The notes beneath the pieces are model-generated. The model saw only the letters and a program-made list of their open reading frames with translations. It did not search any database and was not told the DNA's origin. This document shows, in pieces, positions 12,730-24,540 of a stretch of DNA of 64,000 bases. A program made the position numbers and the translations under genes. This DNA is from Sphagnum magellanicum (lineage: Eukaryota > Streptophyta > Sphagnopsida > Sphagnales > Sphagnaceae). The stretch spans positions 6,607,390 through 6,671,389 of the forward strand of contig CM038911.1 of assembly GCA_021904315.1 (NCBI GenBank). The letters are read 5' to 3'. Position 1 is the stretch's first letter; each line of letters begins with the position of its first letter.

Positions 12730-15700
12730 ATGTCTTCATCATCAGTGCAGCGAGAGCAATTGCCAAGTGCGAGATCTAAGTTTTTTCTAAAACACAAAAG
12801 CAGCAGCTCCACCACAGCATGGAGAGGAGGGAGGTGGACGGGGAGGAACGTGCTGCTACGTTTCTGCGTGCGCCCGTTATTCCACTTTACCCATCAACAA
12901 CTTTACCATTACACCGCACTTCTCTCCGGACCGCACCCAATAGGAACAGAGGCGGCACTCACAGATCACGGCAAGTGTAAGCTTTCATGTGTTTGTTCCT
13001 TTCTGTGTACTGACTTCTTCTCACAATACGTATGTGTTGTTTCCCTAAAAATCTTGACCTGATTTGATTATAGGGATGTATTCTTTGTCAAATCGAAAGG
13101 TTGGACTCAATCTATGTAAGATGCAATACCTCATCGTGGCTTCTATGTGATCCAAGTACATGATTTGAAAGGAAGTTTTTCTGCAGTACCTGGAGGTGAG
13201 AGAGAGAAACTGTGGCGGGAGTTCTTTATGGATCCTTCACAATGGTGGGATCATAGATCAGAGAAGGTAGGTGAACTCCAAACCTTGTTAGAGTTGATAT
13301 GTCAATGGAACCATAGCTCTTAATAGTGTCAATCTTGTTGCTCTCTCTTGGTTGCTATCCTCCCCCATCTAAACTTGGCAGAAATTTTTTTCAGGTCTTT
13401 ATCACTGCTGAGATAGTAGCAGTAGCCTGGAGAAGGTAGTTATTTAATATGCTGATGGAGGAGGTCATCGCAGCTTTTTCTGTTCTTAGGGTACCATTTA
13501 TGCCTGGAATGTTGAGAATACATGGCTGAAATAGCTTGATCTGGATTGCTGGTTGTAGACAGATAAGAGGTTCCCAGATTTCAAGCATAAGACAACACAG
13601 AAAGGACTCTGGCTTGACCACCGACAAAAACCACCATGGGTGGCAGCAAAGATTGCTGCATTGGCACCAGGCACAGTGCAATTGAATATTTTTGCATGGA
13701 ATCAGAAGCTTACAAAATATGTGAAGGATGGAAAACCTGAGAAGGTGATGCAGCTTTTCCAACAAATGCAACAAGAAGGAGTGAGACCTAACAAATTCAC
13801 TTTTGTTCAGGTGATTAAGGCATGTGCTGGTTTGGGAAGACTTGAAGATGGCAGGCTTATTCATGAACAGCTCATTCAAAGTGGTTGTGAGTCTAATGTC
13901 TTTCTGGGGAATAGCTTGGTTGACATGTATGCAAAATGTGGGAGCATTGAGGATGCTTGGAGAGTGTTCAATAAGATGCCATCTCAGGATGTGGTCACTT
14001 GGACTTCCATGATATTAGGACATGTGAAATGTGGGCAAGGGCAGAAGGCATTGGAACTATTTCAACAAATGCAACAGGAGAGTGTGCAACCAAACTCCAT
14101 TACCTTTGTGGGGGTGCTGAATGCATGTGCCATTGTTGCTGCACTTGAAGAAGGCAGGCGTGTTCATCAGCAGATCATTGAATGTGGATGGGATTCAAAT
14201 GTTTTTGTGGCGAATAGCTTGATTGACATGTATGCAAAATGTGGGAGCATTGAGGATGCTTCGAGAGTGTTCAACAAGATGTCACCTCGTGATGTGGTCA
14301 CTTGGAATGCCATGATATTGGGGCATGTGCAATGCGGGCAAGGGCAGAAGGCACTGGAACTGTTTCAAGAAATGCAACAAGAACATGTACAACCAAATTC
14401 TGTTACCTTTGTGGGGGTGCTAAATGCATGTGCTAGCATAGTTGCACTTGAAGAGGGCATGAGTGTTCATCAGCAGATCATTCAATCTGGATGGGATTCA
14501 GATGTCTATGTGGGGAGTAGCTTGGTTGACATGTATGCAAAATGTGGGAACATTGAGGATGCTTTGAGAGTGTTCAACAAGTTGCCGTCTCGAGATGTGG
14601 TCACTTGGTCTGCCATGATATTGGGACATGTGCAAAGCGGGCAAGGGCAGAAGGCATTGGAACTATTTCAACAAATGCAACAAGAAGGTGTGCAACCAAA
14701 CTCTGTTACCATTGTGGGGGTGCTGAATGCATGTGCCAGTATAGTTGGGCTTGAAGAGGGCAGGTGTGTTCATCAGCAGATTGTTGAATGTGGATGGGAT
14801 TCAGATGTCTTTGTGGCAAATAGCTTGGTTGACATGTATGTAAAATGTGGAAGCATTGAAGATGCTTGGAGAGTGTTCAACAAGATGACATCTCGAGACG
14901 TGATCACTTGGACTGCCATGATATTGGGACATGTGCAAAGTGGGCAGGGCAAGAAGGGACTGGAACTATTTCGACAAATGCAACAGGAGGGTGTGCGACC
15001 AGACTCTGTAACTATTGTGGCGGTACTGAATGCATGTGCCAGTGTGGCTGCACTTGAAGAGGGCAGGTCTGTTCATCAACAGATTGTTGAACATGGATGG
15101 GATTCAGATATCTTTGTGATGAATAGTTTAATTGACATGTACGCAAAATGTGGGAGCATGGAGGATGCTTGGAGAGTATTCAGCAAGATGCCATATCGAG
15201 ATGTGGTCACTTGGACTGTCATACTTCGAGGATGTGCCATGCATGGGCATGGTAAGGAAGCTCTTACACTTTTTGAGTGGATGTGCAAAGAAGGTGTACA
15301 GCCAGATGACGTCACTTTTGTTTGTCTCCTGTCAGCTTGTAGCCATGCAGGTTTGGTGGATGAAGGCATGCACTGTTTTGCAATAATGAGCACTGTCTAT
15401 GGGATTTCTACAAAATTGGAACATTACACCTGTATGGTTGACCTTCTTGGTCGTGCTGGCCATCTACAGAAGGCAGAGAATATGGTCATGGCAATGCCCT
15501 GTAAACCACATGTGGCTGCCTGGATGGCTTTGCTCAGTGCTTGTAGAATTCATGGTAATGTGGAGATGGCAGAACGTGTTGCCAAAAGATTTCTTGAAAT
15601 GGAGCCCGAGAATGCTGCTGGTTATGTGTTGTTGTCAAACATCTACGCCACTGTTGGTAGCAGGCATCTATGTGAGAATGTCAAACATCAGAGACAGGAA

Positions 15701-15868
15701 GAAGGTGCAAAGAAACAGCCGGTTTGCACCTGGATTGAAGTGAATAATGAGGTGCATACATTTGTAGTTGATGATCAAGACCACCCTCAAATGATTAAAA
15801 TCCAAGCAGAACTGAAGAGATTGTCACTGCTCATGCATAATGCAGGATATGTGCCATATGCTGCATGA
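12730..15868 (+). CDS. PLS-class PPR protein with N-terminal OSB-like PDF motif; damaged
   Basis: PPR proteins bind organellar RNA and direct editing, splicing or stability. By-eye exons: 12730-12974, 13074-13266 and 13559-15868. Exon 1 starts with a Ser/Arg/Lys-rich stretch that could be a transit peptide. Exon 2 carries an in-frame TAA at 13117-13119, then [20 protein letters not shown] and [18 protein letters not shown]. Exon 3 starts [19 protein letters not shown], completing a PDF motif. From about 13680 come P-L-S triplets with [13 protein letters not shown] and [20 protein letters not shown], in five near-identical 101-residue units. E and E+ motifs follow ([35 protein letters not shown]), then a premature end at VPYAA. 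The 742-codon stretch from 13640 is open but starts with GTG; its first in-frame ATG is at 13748, inside the array. The PPR array is certain; intact function is doubtful because of the nonsense codon and the lost DYW domain. Confidence 0.8.
13074..13639 (+). other. OSB-like PDF motif encoded across an intron, with a nonsense codon
   Basis: The PDF motif of plant organellar single-stranded-DNA-binding (OSB) proteins has the pattern W-x-x-F/Y-F...P-x-QWWDNR...PDFKHK...LWL. Here exon 2 (13074-13266) gives [19 protein letters not shown] and exon 3 (from 13559) gives [19 protein letters not shown] and then PPWV. The intron 13267-13558 is GT-AG and phase 0, so the two halves join exactly. The exon 1 donor AA/GTGTAAG at 12975 fits phase 2 and gives [18 protein letters not shown], directly followed by TAA (13117). 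The frame continues meaningfully past that stop, so it looks like a recent nonsense mutation or an assembly error. Confidence 0.7.
13922..15236 (+). repeat. Five coding tandem units with exact 303-bp spacing
   Basis: The sequence gacatgtatgcaaaatgtgg or a close variant starts at 13922, 14225, 14528, 14831 and 15134, always exactly 303 bp apart (101 codons, one P-L-S triplet of PPR motifs). The units also share long stretches such as gggcaagggcagaaggca and ggaactatttcaacaaatgc. Nucleotide identity by eye is high, pointing to recent unit duplication or gene conversion. The last unit diverges after about 15236, where the E-type C-terminus begins. Confidence 0.95.
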
Positions 15869-16058
15869 TGTGGAAGAACATAAGGTGTTTCATTTGTGTC
15901 ACCATAGCGAAAAGCTGGCTATTGCATTTGGGCTCATCAACACAGCTCCTGGTACTCCTCTCCGAATAAGAAAGAATCTGTGAGTTTGCGAGGATTGCCA
16001 CACTTCCACAAAGTTCATCTAACAAATAGTTGGGACAGCCATCATGGTAAGGGATGCC
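15858..16058 (+). pseudogene. Broken DYW deaminase domain of the PPR gene
   Basis: Directly after the PPR stop, the next frame reads [20 protein letters not shown] and [20 protein letters not shown], then L, TGA (15981-15983), VCEDCHTSTKFI, TAA (16020-16022), QIVGTAIMVRDA. This is the DYW cytidine-deaminase domain with its HxE (HSE) and CxxCH (CEDCH) zinc ligands. It is separated from the PPR frame by a deletion whose length is not a multiple of three, near 15857. The first stop replaces the Arg that normally follows RIRKNL (CGA to TGA, a methyl-CpG type change). The final DYW tripeptide is absent. Editing activity from this locus is not expected. Confidence 0.88.
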
Positions 16059-17686
16059 ATGGAGCCGCCTCCCAGCATTTTTGGTTTCAGGCCTCTGCCA
16101 TCTGTAGAACTGAGGTCTAGTGCATCTTTCTTTTTCCTCTTATATATATACATAGTTATTTTGGAAATTGAGTGAATGTTGAGAGCATAGAAATTGATGA
16201 CCAGTTTTAAGTTTTTATGGCCAACAGAGGTTTGAGAAATAAGTCTTGGCCTGTCTCTTTGAATTGATTGTTGTATCTACTAATGAGTTGTAATGATGCT
16301 TTTAGGTCATGTTTGTATGATATCTAATGTTTTCTTTGTTGAATGTTTCTTAATTTTGCTGATTGAACCTTTTCTTTTCTGACCATGGCTGAACTCTATG
16401 GAGTATTGGCACTAATACTGCAAGATGGGCTGTCTCTATGCACAGTTGGTGGAGAAGTTTATATACCCCAATGAATTCTTTGGTTGGAACAACTGGTACA
16501 AGGGATCCAAGCAAACCATACAATTAATCATCAATGTTGCCATAAATCCACGCCCTACCTGCTAAAGATTGCAGCCTTTTTGGATATGAGTTTTGTCTGG
16601 AATTGAGCTGCATCATTCAACAAGAATATAATTGATATAGAAGGGAACAAGAATGAGCCGAGTTTTACCTCTGGCAGCTTGGATTTGGCACCCCTGAAGT
16701 GCCACATTTTGGTCATCAATTTGGTTCTGCTCTAAAATCTTATCCTGCAATCAAAGACTGGCACATTCCTGCATAATCAACCAAGAATATCCCCTTTTTG
16801 GAGGGTGAAGACTTGTGTTCCAGTCAAAAGCAAAGAAAAAATCATGTATCACACGTGTTTGATAGAATATGATCAACACATACCTTGGAATTGGGATTGC
16901 TCTATGCAGAATAACCAAGACATTTATGGAAACATGTCATATCCTGCTTTTAAATGGGGTGGTTGAAAGATAGATGAGCCTTCCAGCTGGAGAGCTTGCT
17001 GGTTTGCAGTCCAAAATACCTCACAAATGGCAAGAGTTTGAAAACATTTGGGGATGGCAAAGCTATTGGGCTGTTTTTAAGCCATGGGAAAATACAAGGC
17101 ATATGCAGAATCCGCACACACCATTAGCCCTCACCTGCAGAATACTATTTTTATGTGTGCAGTGTTTGGAGACTTCCCACAGACACACATGTTGATGCTG
17201 AAGGTTGGACAGGATTTTTCATGTGAGAACCTGAATGCCAACCTAAATTAACCAAAAGGAAGAAAGTTTTATAGGTAGGTTTGCTTGGACAAATGTACAC
17301 AACATATTGATGGCATTGCCTTTCTATTATTCTGCTCCCTGGACTACAATGACAATAACTCCAGTTTTTGAGCCACACCCATACAGCATGGATCATATGG
17401 GAGAGCAAAGATAAATGAGCAATTGCCACGAAAAGAGAAGCTTCATCCAGAGTTGCAAAGTGTAACCTAAGAAATCTGAGAATGAAGAAGAATGTTTGCG
17501 GCAGAACAACAGACATAACACAAGAATTCTAGAGAGGTGAGAAACAGAATATACAAGTTTCTTCATTTGTCACCAGGAATCAGAAACTTTATATTCTAAC
17601 AGGAAGGAAGATGTGAAGTAGGCAGAGTAAGAAGAAAGACCACTTTGTTTTTTTGTGAAAGGTCTATTCCTAAAGACATATGTTGT
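16059..17686. other. Region 3' of the PPR gene, no gene seen
   Basis: This likely contains the old 3' UTR of the PPR gene. Later short frames on both strands, including one of 121 codons on the minus strand at 17151-17516, have no recognisable domains or coding bias. Nothing else supported. Confidence 0.5.
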
Positions 17687-18021
17687 GATGCCCCAAGGAA
17701 TTGTTTCCTCCCTCGGGGAGACATCTATTGTGATGTCCCAAGGAACTGTTTTCTCCTTAGAACTACCTTGGGGAGGAAAACAATTCCTCAGGGAAACATC
17801 TGTTGGGATGCCATGGGAACTATTTCCTCCCCAAAGCTACCCCAAGGAGGAAAACAATTCCCTGGGGAAACATCTATTGTGATGAAGTGGAGAACTGTTT
17901 CCTCCCCATAGCTACCCCAAGGAGGAAAACAATTCCCTGGGGAAACATCTATTGTGATGAAGTGGAGAACTGTTTCCTCCCCATAGCTACCCCATGGAGG
18001 AAAACCATTCCCCGTTGGAGA
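17687..18021. repeat. Minisatellite, ~75-bp unit, about five copies
   Basis: The unit starts with gatg at 17687, 17732, 17807, 17881 and 17956, so the spacing is 45 (a shortened unit), 75, 74 and 75 bp. A typical unit runs gatgaagtggagaactgttt, then cctccccatagctaccccaa, then ggaggaaaacaattccctgg and ggaaacatctattgt. The last two full units are almost identical and the first ones are more diverged. Each unit contains a GTTTCCTCC stretch and a near-inverse GGAGGAAAAC stretch, so single strands could fold into short hairpins. Frames are open on both strands only because the period is often a multiple of three. Confidence 0.9.
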
Positions 18022-18720
18022 CCCGAGATTTTTTGGGGGAATCAAATGTCTACATTGAATATATTTGTCTATATTGAATGTGATTTTGTTCTATCTCACA
18101 ATACCAGGCACAAAATAACCATTGTGTTATTGGCGATATTGCATCTGTCTATTAAGCATGAGATTCATGATGTACTTCCATTGGACTACTACAAGAGATG
18201 GACAAATGCTTGGCCTGGTTGAAGTTACGTTGGTTAGGGAACTGTTTCAATGGGACATTCATGATACTCCCTGGCACCTTGTCTCCTCCAATTTCAAATG
18301 TACAAGGGACAGCATTTCACAACACATAAACTGAGGATGACAAATGGGTGAACCCATTTTATTCCATGGGTTGAGATTTTTGGCACTCTTCAAAAATCAC
18401 AAAAATGTTAACGGGTGACTTCACGTACGATTGTCTCCTTGAATCATTCCTCGCAATGTCTCAATTGGAAACTTGACCTATAATGGCAACAATTCTAAAA
18501 TAAATGCATCCTAAACTACTAACAAACTCTTGGGATGGATTCGAACTATCAATGTGGGCATAAAATGTTTTGGTACAATGATTCCAACTACATTTTAATT
18601 GCTACAAACCAAACTCCCTTGCAACTTTGGTGGGTGAAAAGATTGTGTGTACTTCCTCACTAACTTGTGACAATTTACCATATTGATTGAATTAGACACA
18701 TATGCAAGGAGCAGGGAGTT
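18022..18720. other. Intergenic DNA, no gene seen
   Basis: The frame of 17803-18222 runs out of the minisatellite into unrelated sequence and ends. No conserved protein or RNA feature seen. Confidence 0.5.
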
Positions 18721-20272
18721 CACTTGAAGAAATTAACATGTTTTTTATTACAATTTATAATTAATTTTTAGTTGCAAACGACATTTGTAACTAAAACGAC
18801 TTATAGTTGCGTTGGACAACTTGCATAAAACATTAATTACAAATGATGATGTCATCATATAGACAATTGATGGGGTATGTATTTGAATTGATTGTATTTT
18901 TCATTTGTTGATCATATAACCCATGCAACTATCATGTGACTATCATGTAACTAATGACCAATTTATAATGATCAATGTCATGTTACCACATGGCATATTG
19001 AAAGAATATTAAATAAATCAAATTTATTACCAATTTTTTTATCTGGACCATTTTATTTTTTAAATTTATTCATACATGTGGACAAATAGTTTGCAACTAG
19101 GTTGTGACTAGATTTTTTATCCCATACAATTTGGTTTCCTTTTCAATTGTGTCCACTCCATAAATAAATAACTCACTCATTAACTAATTAATTCATTGAT
19201 TAATTCTCCAACTTCCTATCTATCTACAACCTATTTACTTACTACTTACCTATTACCTACCTACTTATCTACTTATTACTTATCCATTTATTAATAACAA
19301 TAGGTCATAATGGCATCAAATATTATTTAAAAGTTACTATTAAATCATTAATTAATATGAATGATCAAGCATTAATTAATAGTTACTTAATAATAAATGA
19401 AATATTAAAATGAAATAATTAATTAATTCATATAAAAATTTCATTAATAAGTACATAATTGATTAATAGACTAGTTAGTTAATCAACATTTAATAAATAA
19501 ATATAATAATGTATTTATTTATTTAATATGTAACATGAATCAATTCATAATTATTTCTAGTTTATTAAGTAATATTTAATCTTAATTATTAAATAAATAA
19601 TCAATAATAATACTTTATCTAATATGTAATATCAATTAATTAATAACTAATTTTAGTTTATTAAGTAGTATTTAATCTTAATGACTAACTAATTATTAAT
19701 AATAATAATAATTTATTAAATATGTAGTATCAATCAATTAATAACTATTTTTAATGACTAAATAAATTAATGAATAAACATAATTATTAATTAAAATTCA
19801 TTGAATATTAAATTATATTTTTTATTGATTATTGATATTAAATGAATATTTAGTAAATATGAATATTTAAATTTTTAAATATATTTAATTTTTAATTATG
19901 TCATAAAATATTTAATTAATAAGTATTAAATTAATTATTAAAATTTTAATAAAGAATTAAAATTAATTTGATATTAAATTTCAACTAGTTATTAATTAAT
20001 GTTAATATTTTTGAATTTGAATAATTTTTATATTAAATATTAATTAATAATTATCAACTATTAATGACTAGTTACTATTAATTAAATATAACCATTAAAA
20101 AAATCACATAGGAGGATGAAAAAGATAATAATTGCACATTAATCATAGTATAATTACAAATCCCACCAAAATTTCATGAAGTTATTAAGTAACTGCAAAA
20201 TAATTGCAAACGACACATAGGCACATGTAGTTGCAAATAGAATGGTTGCATATCCCCACATTTCTTCTAATG
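18721..20272. mobile_element. CACTA-like non-autonomous element with GTT target duplication
   Basis: The left end is CACTTGAAGAAATTAAC (18721). The right end, read on the minus strand from 20272, is CATTAGAAGAAATG, matching the left end at 11 of the first 13 positions. The three bases outside are GTT on both sides (18718-18720 and 20273-20275), the 3-bp duplication expected for CACTA/EnSpm elements. Subterminal regions on both sides are rich in GTTGCAA-type motifs (18770-18830 and 20190-20250), also typical. The interior is about 1.5 kb of TAAT-rich sequence with no coding potential. The ends are imperfect, so this is a strong candidate rather than a certainty. Confidence 0.6.
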
Positions 20273-22786
20273 GTTGAATGGAACAGAAATTCTTTTTTTA
20301 TTCAATCCAACTACAAATGTTTTGGCAATGTGTGCAACACCACTTACAAGAAAATACAACTTTTTCAATTAGAAAAATTGAACAAAAAGTATCCCAGTTG
20401 TCATCATGTTCAAAGTGAACAAAATGTTATTTTAGATAAATCAATTTGGACTAGGCCATTTGACTAAATCTTTTTTGGTGGTGTTTTTTTACTAATCAAT
20501 AATATTTTTACAATGATATATATATATATATGTGTGTGTGTGTTTTCAAATATTTTAGTAATAATATTTATAATATATTAATTTATTTAACTACCTACAT
20601 GGCTTAATAATTAATGTTAAAATTATTAATAATGAAATTGTTTACCTACCTATTTACCTACCCTAGCCCACCTTGCCTAGGTGATTTAGGCTACCTATCT
20701 AGGCCATCTAAGATCAAGGTGTAGCCTAGGTAATCAAGCTTGCAAATGTGAAGACTTGAATTCCTCACCTTCATTTTGAAAAATCAAGTCCTTACTGCTA
20801 TACTACCACTTCAAAACATGAAATATTTTGTCAACATTTGTAATGAACTTCATTGATTTTTTTAATCTTGATGTACATATTGTAATATTAATCAATGAAC
20901 TTCAATTTTTTTACATTATTTACTTAGGTAATGGGTTATGCCATGTACATACTAGTAGGTATTGTGTATGTACCTAGATAACATGTAGGTACCTACACCT
21001 AGTCAGTTACCTACATGCTAATAGTTTAATTTTAAATTTTTATTAATTATTAATAAATATACATTATTGATTATACAATATTAACTACTAATACTAGATT
21101 ATTTACTTTTTAATAAATAATATTTAATATTAATGATTGAATATTTATTATTTATTATTTTAATTTAAATTATATTTATTATTAACTACTAGTTATTTAA
21201 TATTAATAATTATTAAATTAAATTAATTAATCAATAATAATTATTACTCAATTAATAAGTTGATGGATTAATCAATTATTAGTTATTAATTAAATTTTGA
21301 TTCATGATTACTTAACTAGTTAATTGATTAAAATAATAATCTTAAATTATTGAATATGAATTAATAATTATTAAATATCAATTAACTAATGTCTAAACCT
21401 AGGTACCTACATGTGGTTAAAAATAACATTTAGGTAGCTTATTAAACCTTATAAGTACCTATTAAATGTAACATGCTTGGCTTAACCTAGCTATGAACTT
21501 AGGCTAATTATATACCTTGGGCAAAACAAGTTTTTAGGTTAAATAACCAAATTAGTATGGTCCATTTGATTAAGTGTCAAATCAAAATGGTCAATTTGAT
21601 TAAGCCTTTACACCATGTACATTTGTTTACAAGAAATTTTGTTTATCAACACAGTGATGCCATTTTGTGTATCCATATTTCACCCAGAACATTACACCAT
21701 GTACATTTGTTTACAAGATATTTTATTTATTTGCATTTTTGTACTTTTGGCCTTGTTGAACTTTATGGGCTTGTATTTGGCCCCAAGGCTGGAAAAAGGA
21801 TACCATCGAATTTGGGAGGCCACCTTGCAACCCTTGGGGCCAATGTTGCAACATTTATTAATATCCTAACATCAATGTTCTAGCATATATTAGTAACTTG
21901 GGGCCAAACAACAAGCCAAAAATGCTCAAAGTTAGCCCCAAGTTTTAACATCTATTAACCTACCAGTAACCTATGTTCTTACTTATTTACCTATTTTCTT
22001 ACAGACATGGGTTACCAAGGAACCATATATTAATTTAGTTGAGGTTTATCCACAACCTCGTTGAGGTAACAAGCATCGATTGGATGGTGTGTTGGTTCAC
22101 CATGGTTGGATTTTTGGTCGCTTTCAGAAATACCGTGATTACATCTTTGTCTCTAATTGATTCTAGTAAGATACAGTGTGTCCAACCTGATGGAATACCG
22201 TATGTCATGTGAAAAATGAAAAGTTCCCCTAGAAATGGAAATACATTCCAAATGAAGGATGTAATTTTTTTTGAATGAGATTAAATATGAAGATGAAGTA
22301 ATAAAAGAAACTAAAAAAAAACCCAAGTTTGCAAACTAAAGAAAATAGAATTCCAAAAAATGAGGAAGAAAAAATTAAGGAAATTTTGGAATTATTGCAT
22401 TCCCAAAGGAAAAAACAGAAATCCTTGTAACAAGAATCATTTTTTTTGTGTGAAATGACAATGCAAATGTGATATTTTATGCACCATGAATCATGCATTG
22501 TATGTTGTGTTATTCCAATCATGTGTTTTCCTTTAACCCAAAAATGAAATCAAGGGAGGGTCCAACATCTTGGTATAAAACAAGTGGAATAACATGTTGA
22601 TGCAAATCATTCAACTTTTTTGAGAAATTTGAATAGGAAATCAATTTTGCAATGAAAGGAAGTATAGAAAAACAAGCTACTAAAAAAAGGGAAAATAATA
22701 TATTAGGTTCATCCATTTTTTGTTTTTTGTTTCCAAAAAGCCTTTCAAAAAAAATCATGTGAAGCAATGACTTTTTTTGGAGAATC
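20273..22786. other. AT-rich intergenic DNA with simple repeats
   Basis: An (AT)n then (GT)n microsatellite lies at about 20517-20543. Clusters of ACCTA/TAGGT motifs occur at 20640-20720 and 20925-21010, and a TAAT-rich stretch at 21010-21400. No gene is seen. Confidence 0.6.
21608..21732. repeat. Two tandem copies, 84-bp offset
   Basis: ttacaccatgtacatttgtt followed by tacaaga starts at 21608 and again at 21692, with continued similarity (aattttgtttat against tattttatttat). This is a short local direct duplication without a known family. Confidence 0.7.
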
Positions 22787-24540
22787 TTGCACTTTTGGTT
22801 GCCATTTGCCCTTGTAGTTTGTGAAGAATGTATGGTTAAAATGTTTGATTTTGCATTTATGACCTTGACTTCATTTCCTTTCACACAACCACATGATATT
22901 ATGCCTAGCATAATGGAAAAAACCAAGCAAACATATGCTTTACCTATCCTTAAAGAATGTCATTCTACCATTGCAAGTTTTGATCTATGGATGCTTAAGG
23001 GTGTTCATGATGTGTTTTTCCTTGTTATAATTTTTTTAAGATCTGATTAAGAGCCAAACCATGTAACTTTTGGATTATTTGAGGCTTCTAAGATCATAAA
23101 ACATGCATTAGTAATGAATTTAACTAATCTTTTGAATGAATATGGCTTGAGAAATAATATTCTAATATATGTTAAGATGAGGGTTCAAATTTGAACACAA
23201 TGACAAGTGTTTCTTAAATTTGCATTGAAATGTGAAACTTTAGGCTTGGAGGAAAGCTTTCAAGGAACATGTTTTGAACATGTTTTCTTCAAAGCTTGCC
23301 AATATGCACCACTAGTGATTAAAAAGTTTGTAGGGGTTTCAAATATGTTTCCATAAAATTTGCCCAAGCAAATTTACCTAAATGCATCACTTGAGCAAAC
23401 AAATTTAGTATCTAGGTTGACAAGATTGGAATAAGGCTTGCATTGAAGTTAGTTTGAAGCTAAGAAAATTGAGCACTCCAATGAAAACTAAGTTAGCTTT
23501 GTTTTCAAACATTGTGTTTTTTGTTTCTATTTGTGTTTTTTGTTCATGGAATTTGTAAATTATTTTGTTGATACTTGATATCTTCACATCGGTTTACAAG
23601 TAAAATCATATTGTTCTAAAAAAACATTTCAATTTAAGGTATCAATTGTTTTATGTTATAATTGCCAAACATTTCTGAGGATTATTGGTCATCTACCTTC
23701 ACCTCTAACTTGGGATGTCTCTTAAATCATCATTGATCTTTTTTCTTTGGTTGTGAATGTTTATGTGCTTAATTAATCCCATGTGCATTGATTACTTTTT
23801 GATGCCTTGCATGCAACAATTACCATGGCCTTGAAACTAAAAGAAGAATATGGAATGGCACCCTCTATAGATAATTTGATGGAAGATTATATGGTTGTGG
23901 CTTTAATTATATATGTTTGCTTCCAACATTAAAAAGAAAACACGTGATGTTTTAGATGGTTTGTTTTCATTTTTCACAAAGTATGAAAAGAAGAAATCTC
24001 ATAACATGTTAAATCTAATGTTAAACCCAAGATTTAAAAGTTTTAAGTTGGTTTCTTTTTTTATTGGTCAAAAACAAATTGTTTCTATGGTGAAGGATTA
24101 TGATAGACAATCTTTGTTTCTAGAATGTTGTTGAAATGCCACCATGTACTTCACCTTGTGTGGACTTTGAAACTATGACAAATTATATGTATGACGAAGA
24201 TTCTTTTTTTGACAATTTTAGATGATTGTTAATACCAATTAACCAACCAAGGAATTGGTGAATAGGAAATTATAAATGCTTCAAAGGTACCAAGTTGATG
24301 CAAAGGACATTAAACGTCCTTTTGAGTGGTGGGGAAACCATGAATCCTTGTTTCCAATTATTGTTTTCCTTGCTTGTCAAATCTTGGGGCTTGTGGGATC
24401 CCAAATTGAAAAAGAAAGAATTTTTTCCTTGGTAGTAGGGATATTGAAAATTTTGAAGAGATGTAGGATATAGACATACAATTTATATAAGTTATTTATT
24501 AGCAATAATTGGCCAAATGATCTTAAGGTGGGCTTTTTTT
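22787..24540 (+). mobile_element. Dead hAT-superfamily transposon, family 2
   Basis: Plus-strand fragments in order: TIASFDLWMLKGVHDVFFLV (about 22970-23030), EPNHVTFGLFEASK (23050-23095), CETLGLEESFQGTCFEHVFF then KACQYA (about 23230-23310), KHTRDVLDGLF-like sequence and SHNMLNLMLNPRFKSFKLVS (23940-24060). The hAT C-terminal dimerisation block is RPFEWWGNHESLFPIIVFLA, then LVGSQIEKERIFSLV and KRCRI, at about 24310-24470. Frameshifts and stops are frequent. Sequence differs clearly from the family at 5690 and 62690, so two hAT lineages are present. Ends not identified. Confidence 0.75.

Noticed and set aside
13391-13879. 162-codon frame on the minus strand over the start of the PPR exon
   Set aside because: It is antisense to a clearly conserved PPR/PDF coding frame and has no domain of its own.
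17151-17516. 121-codon minus-strand frame 3' of the PPR gene
   Set aside because: No recognisable motif, no conserved neighbours, and composition like non-coding DNA.
19180-20110. TAAT-rich stretch as an origin or matrix-attachment region
   Set aside because: Low complexity alone is no evidence for such a function, and it lies inside a candidate transposon.
22519-22926. 135-codon minus-strand frame
   Set aside because: It partly overlaps the plus-strand hAT relic and shows no known similarity.
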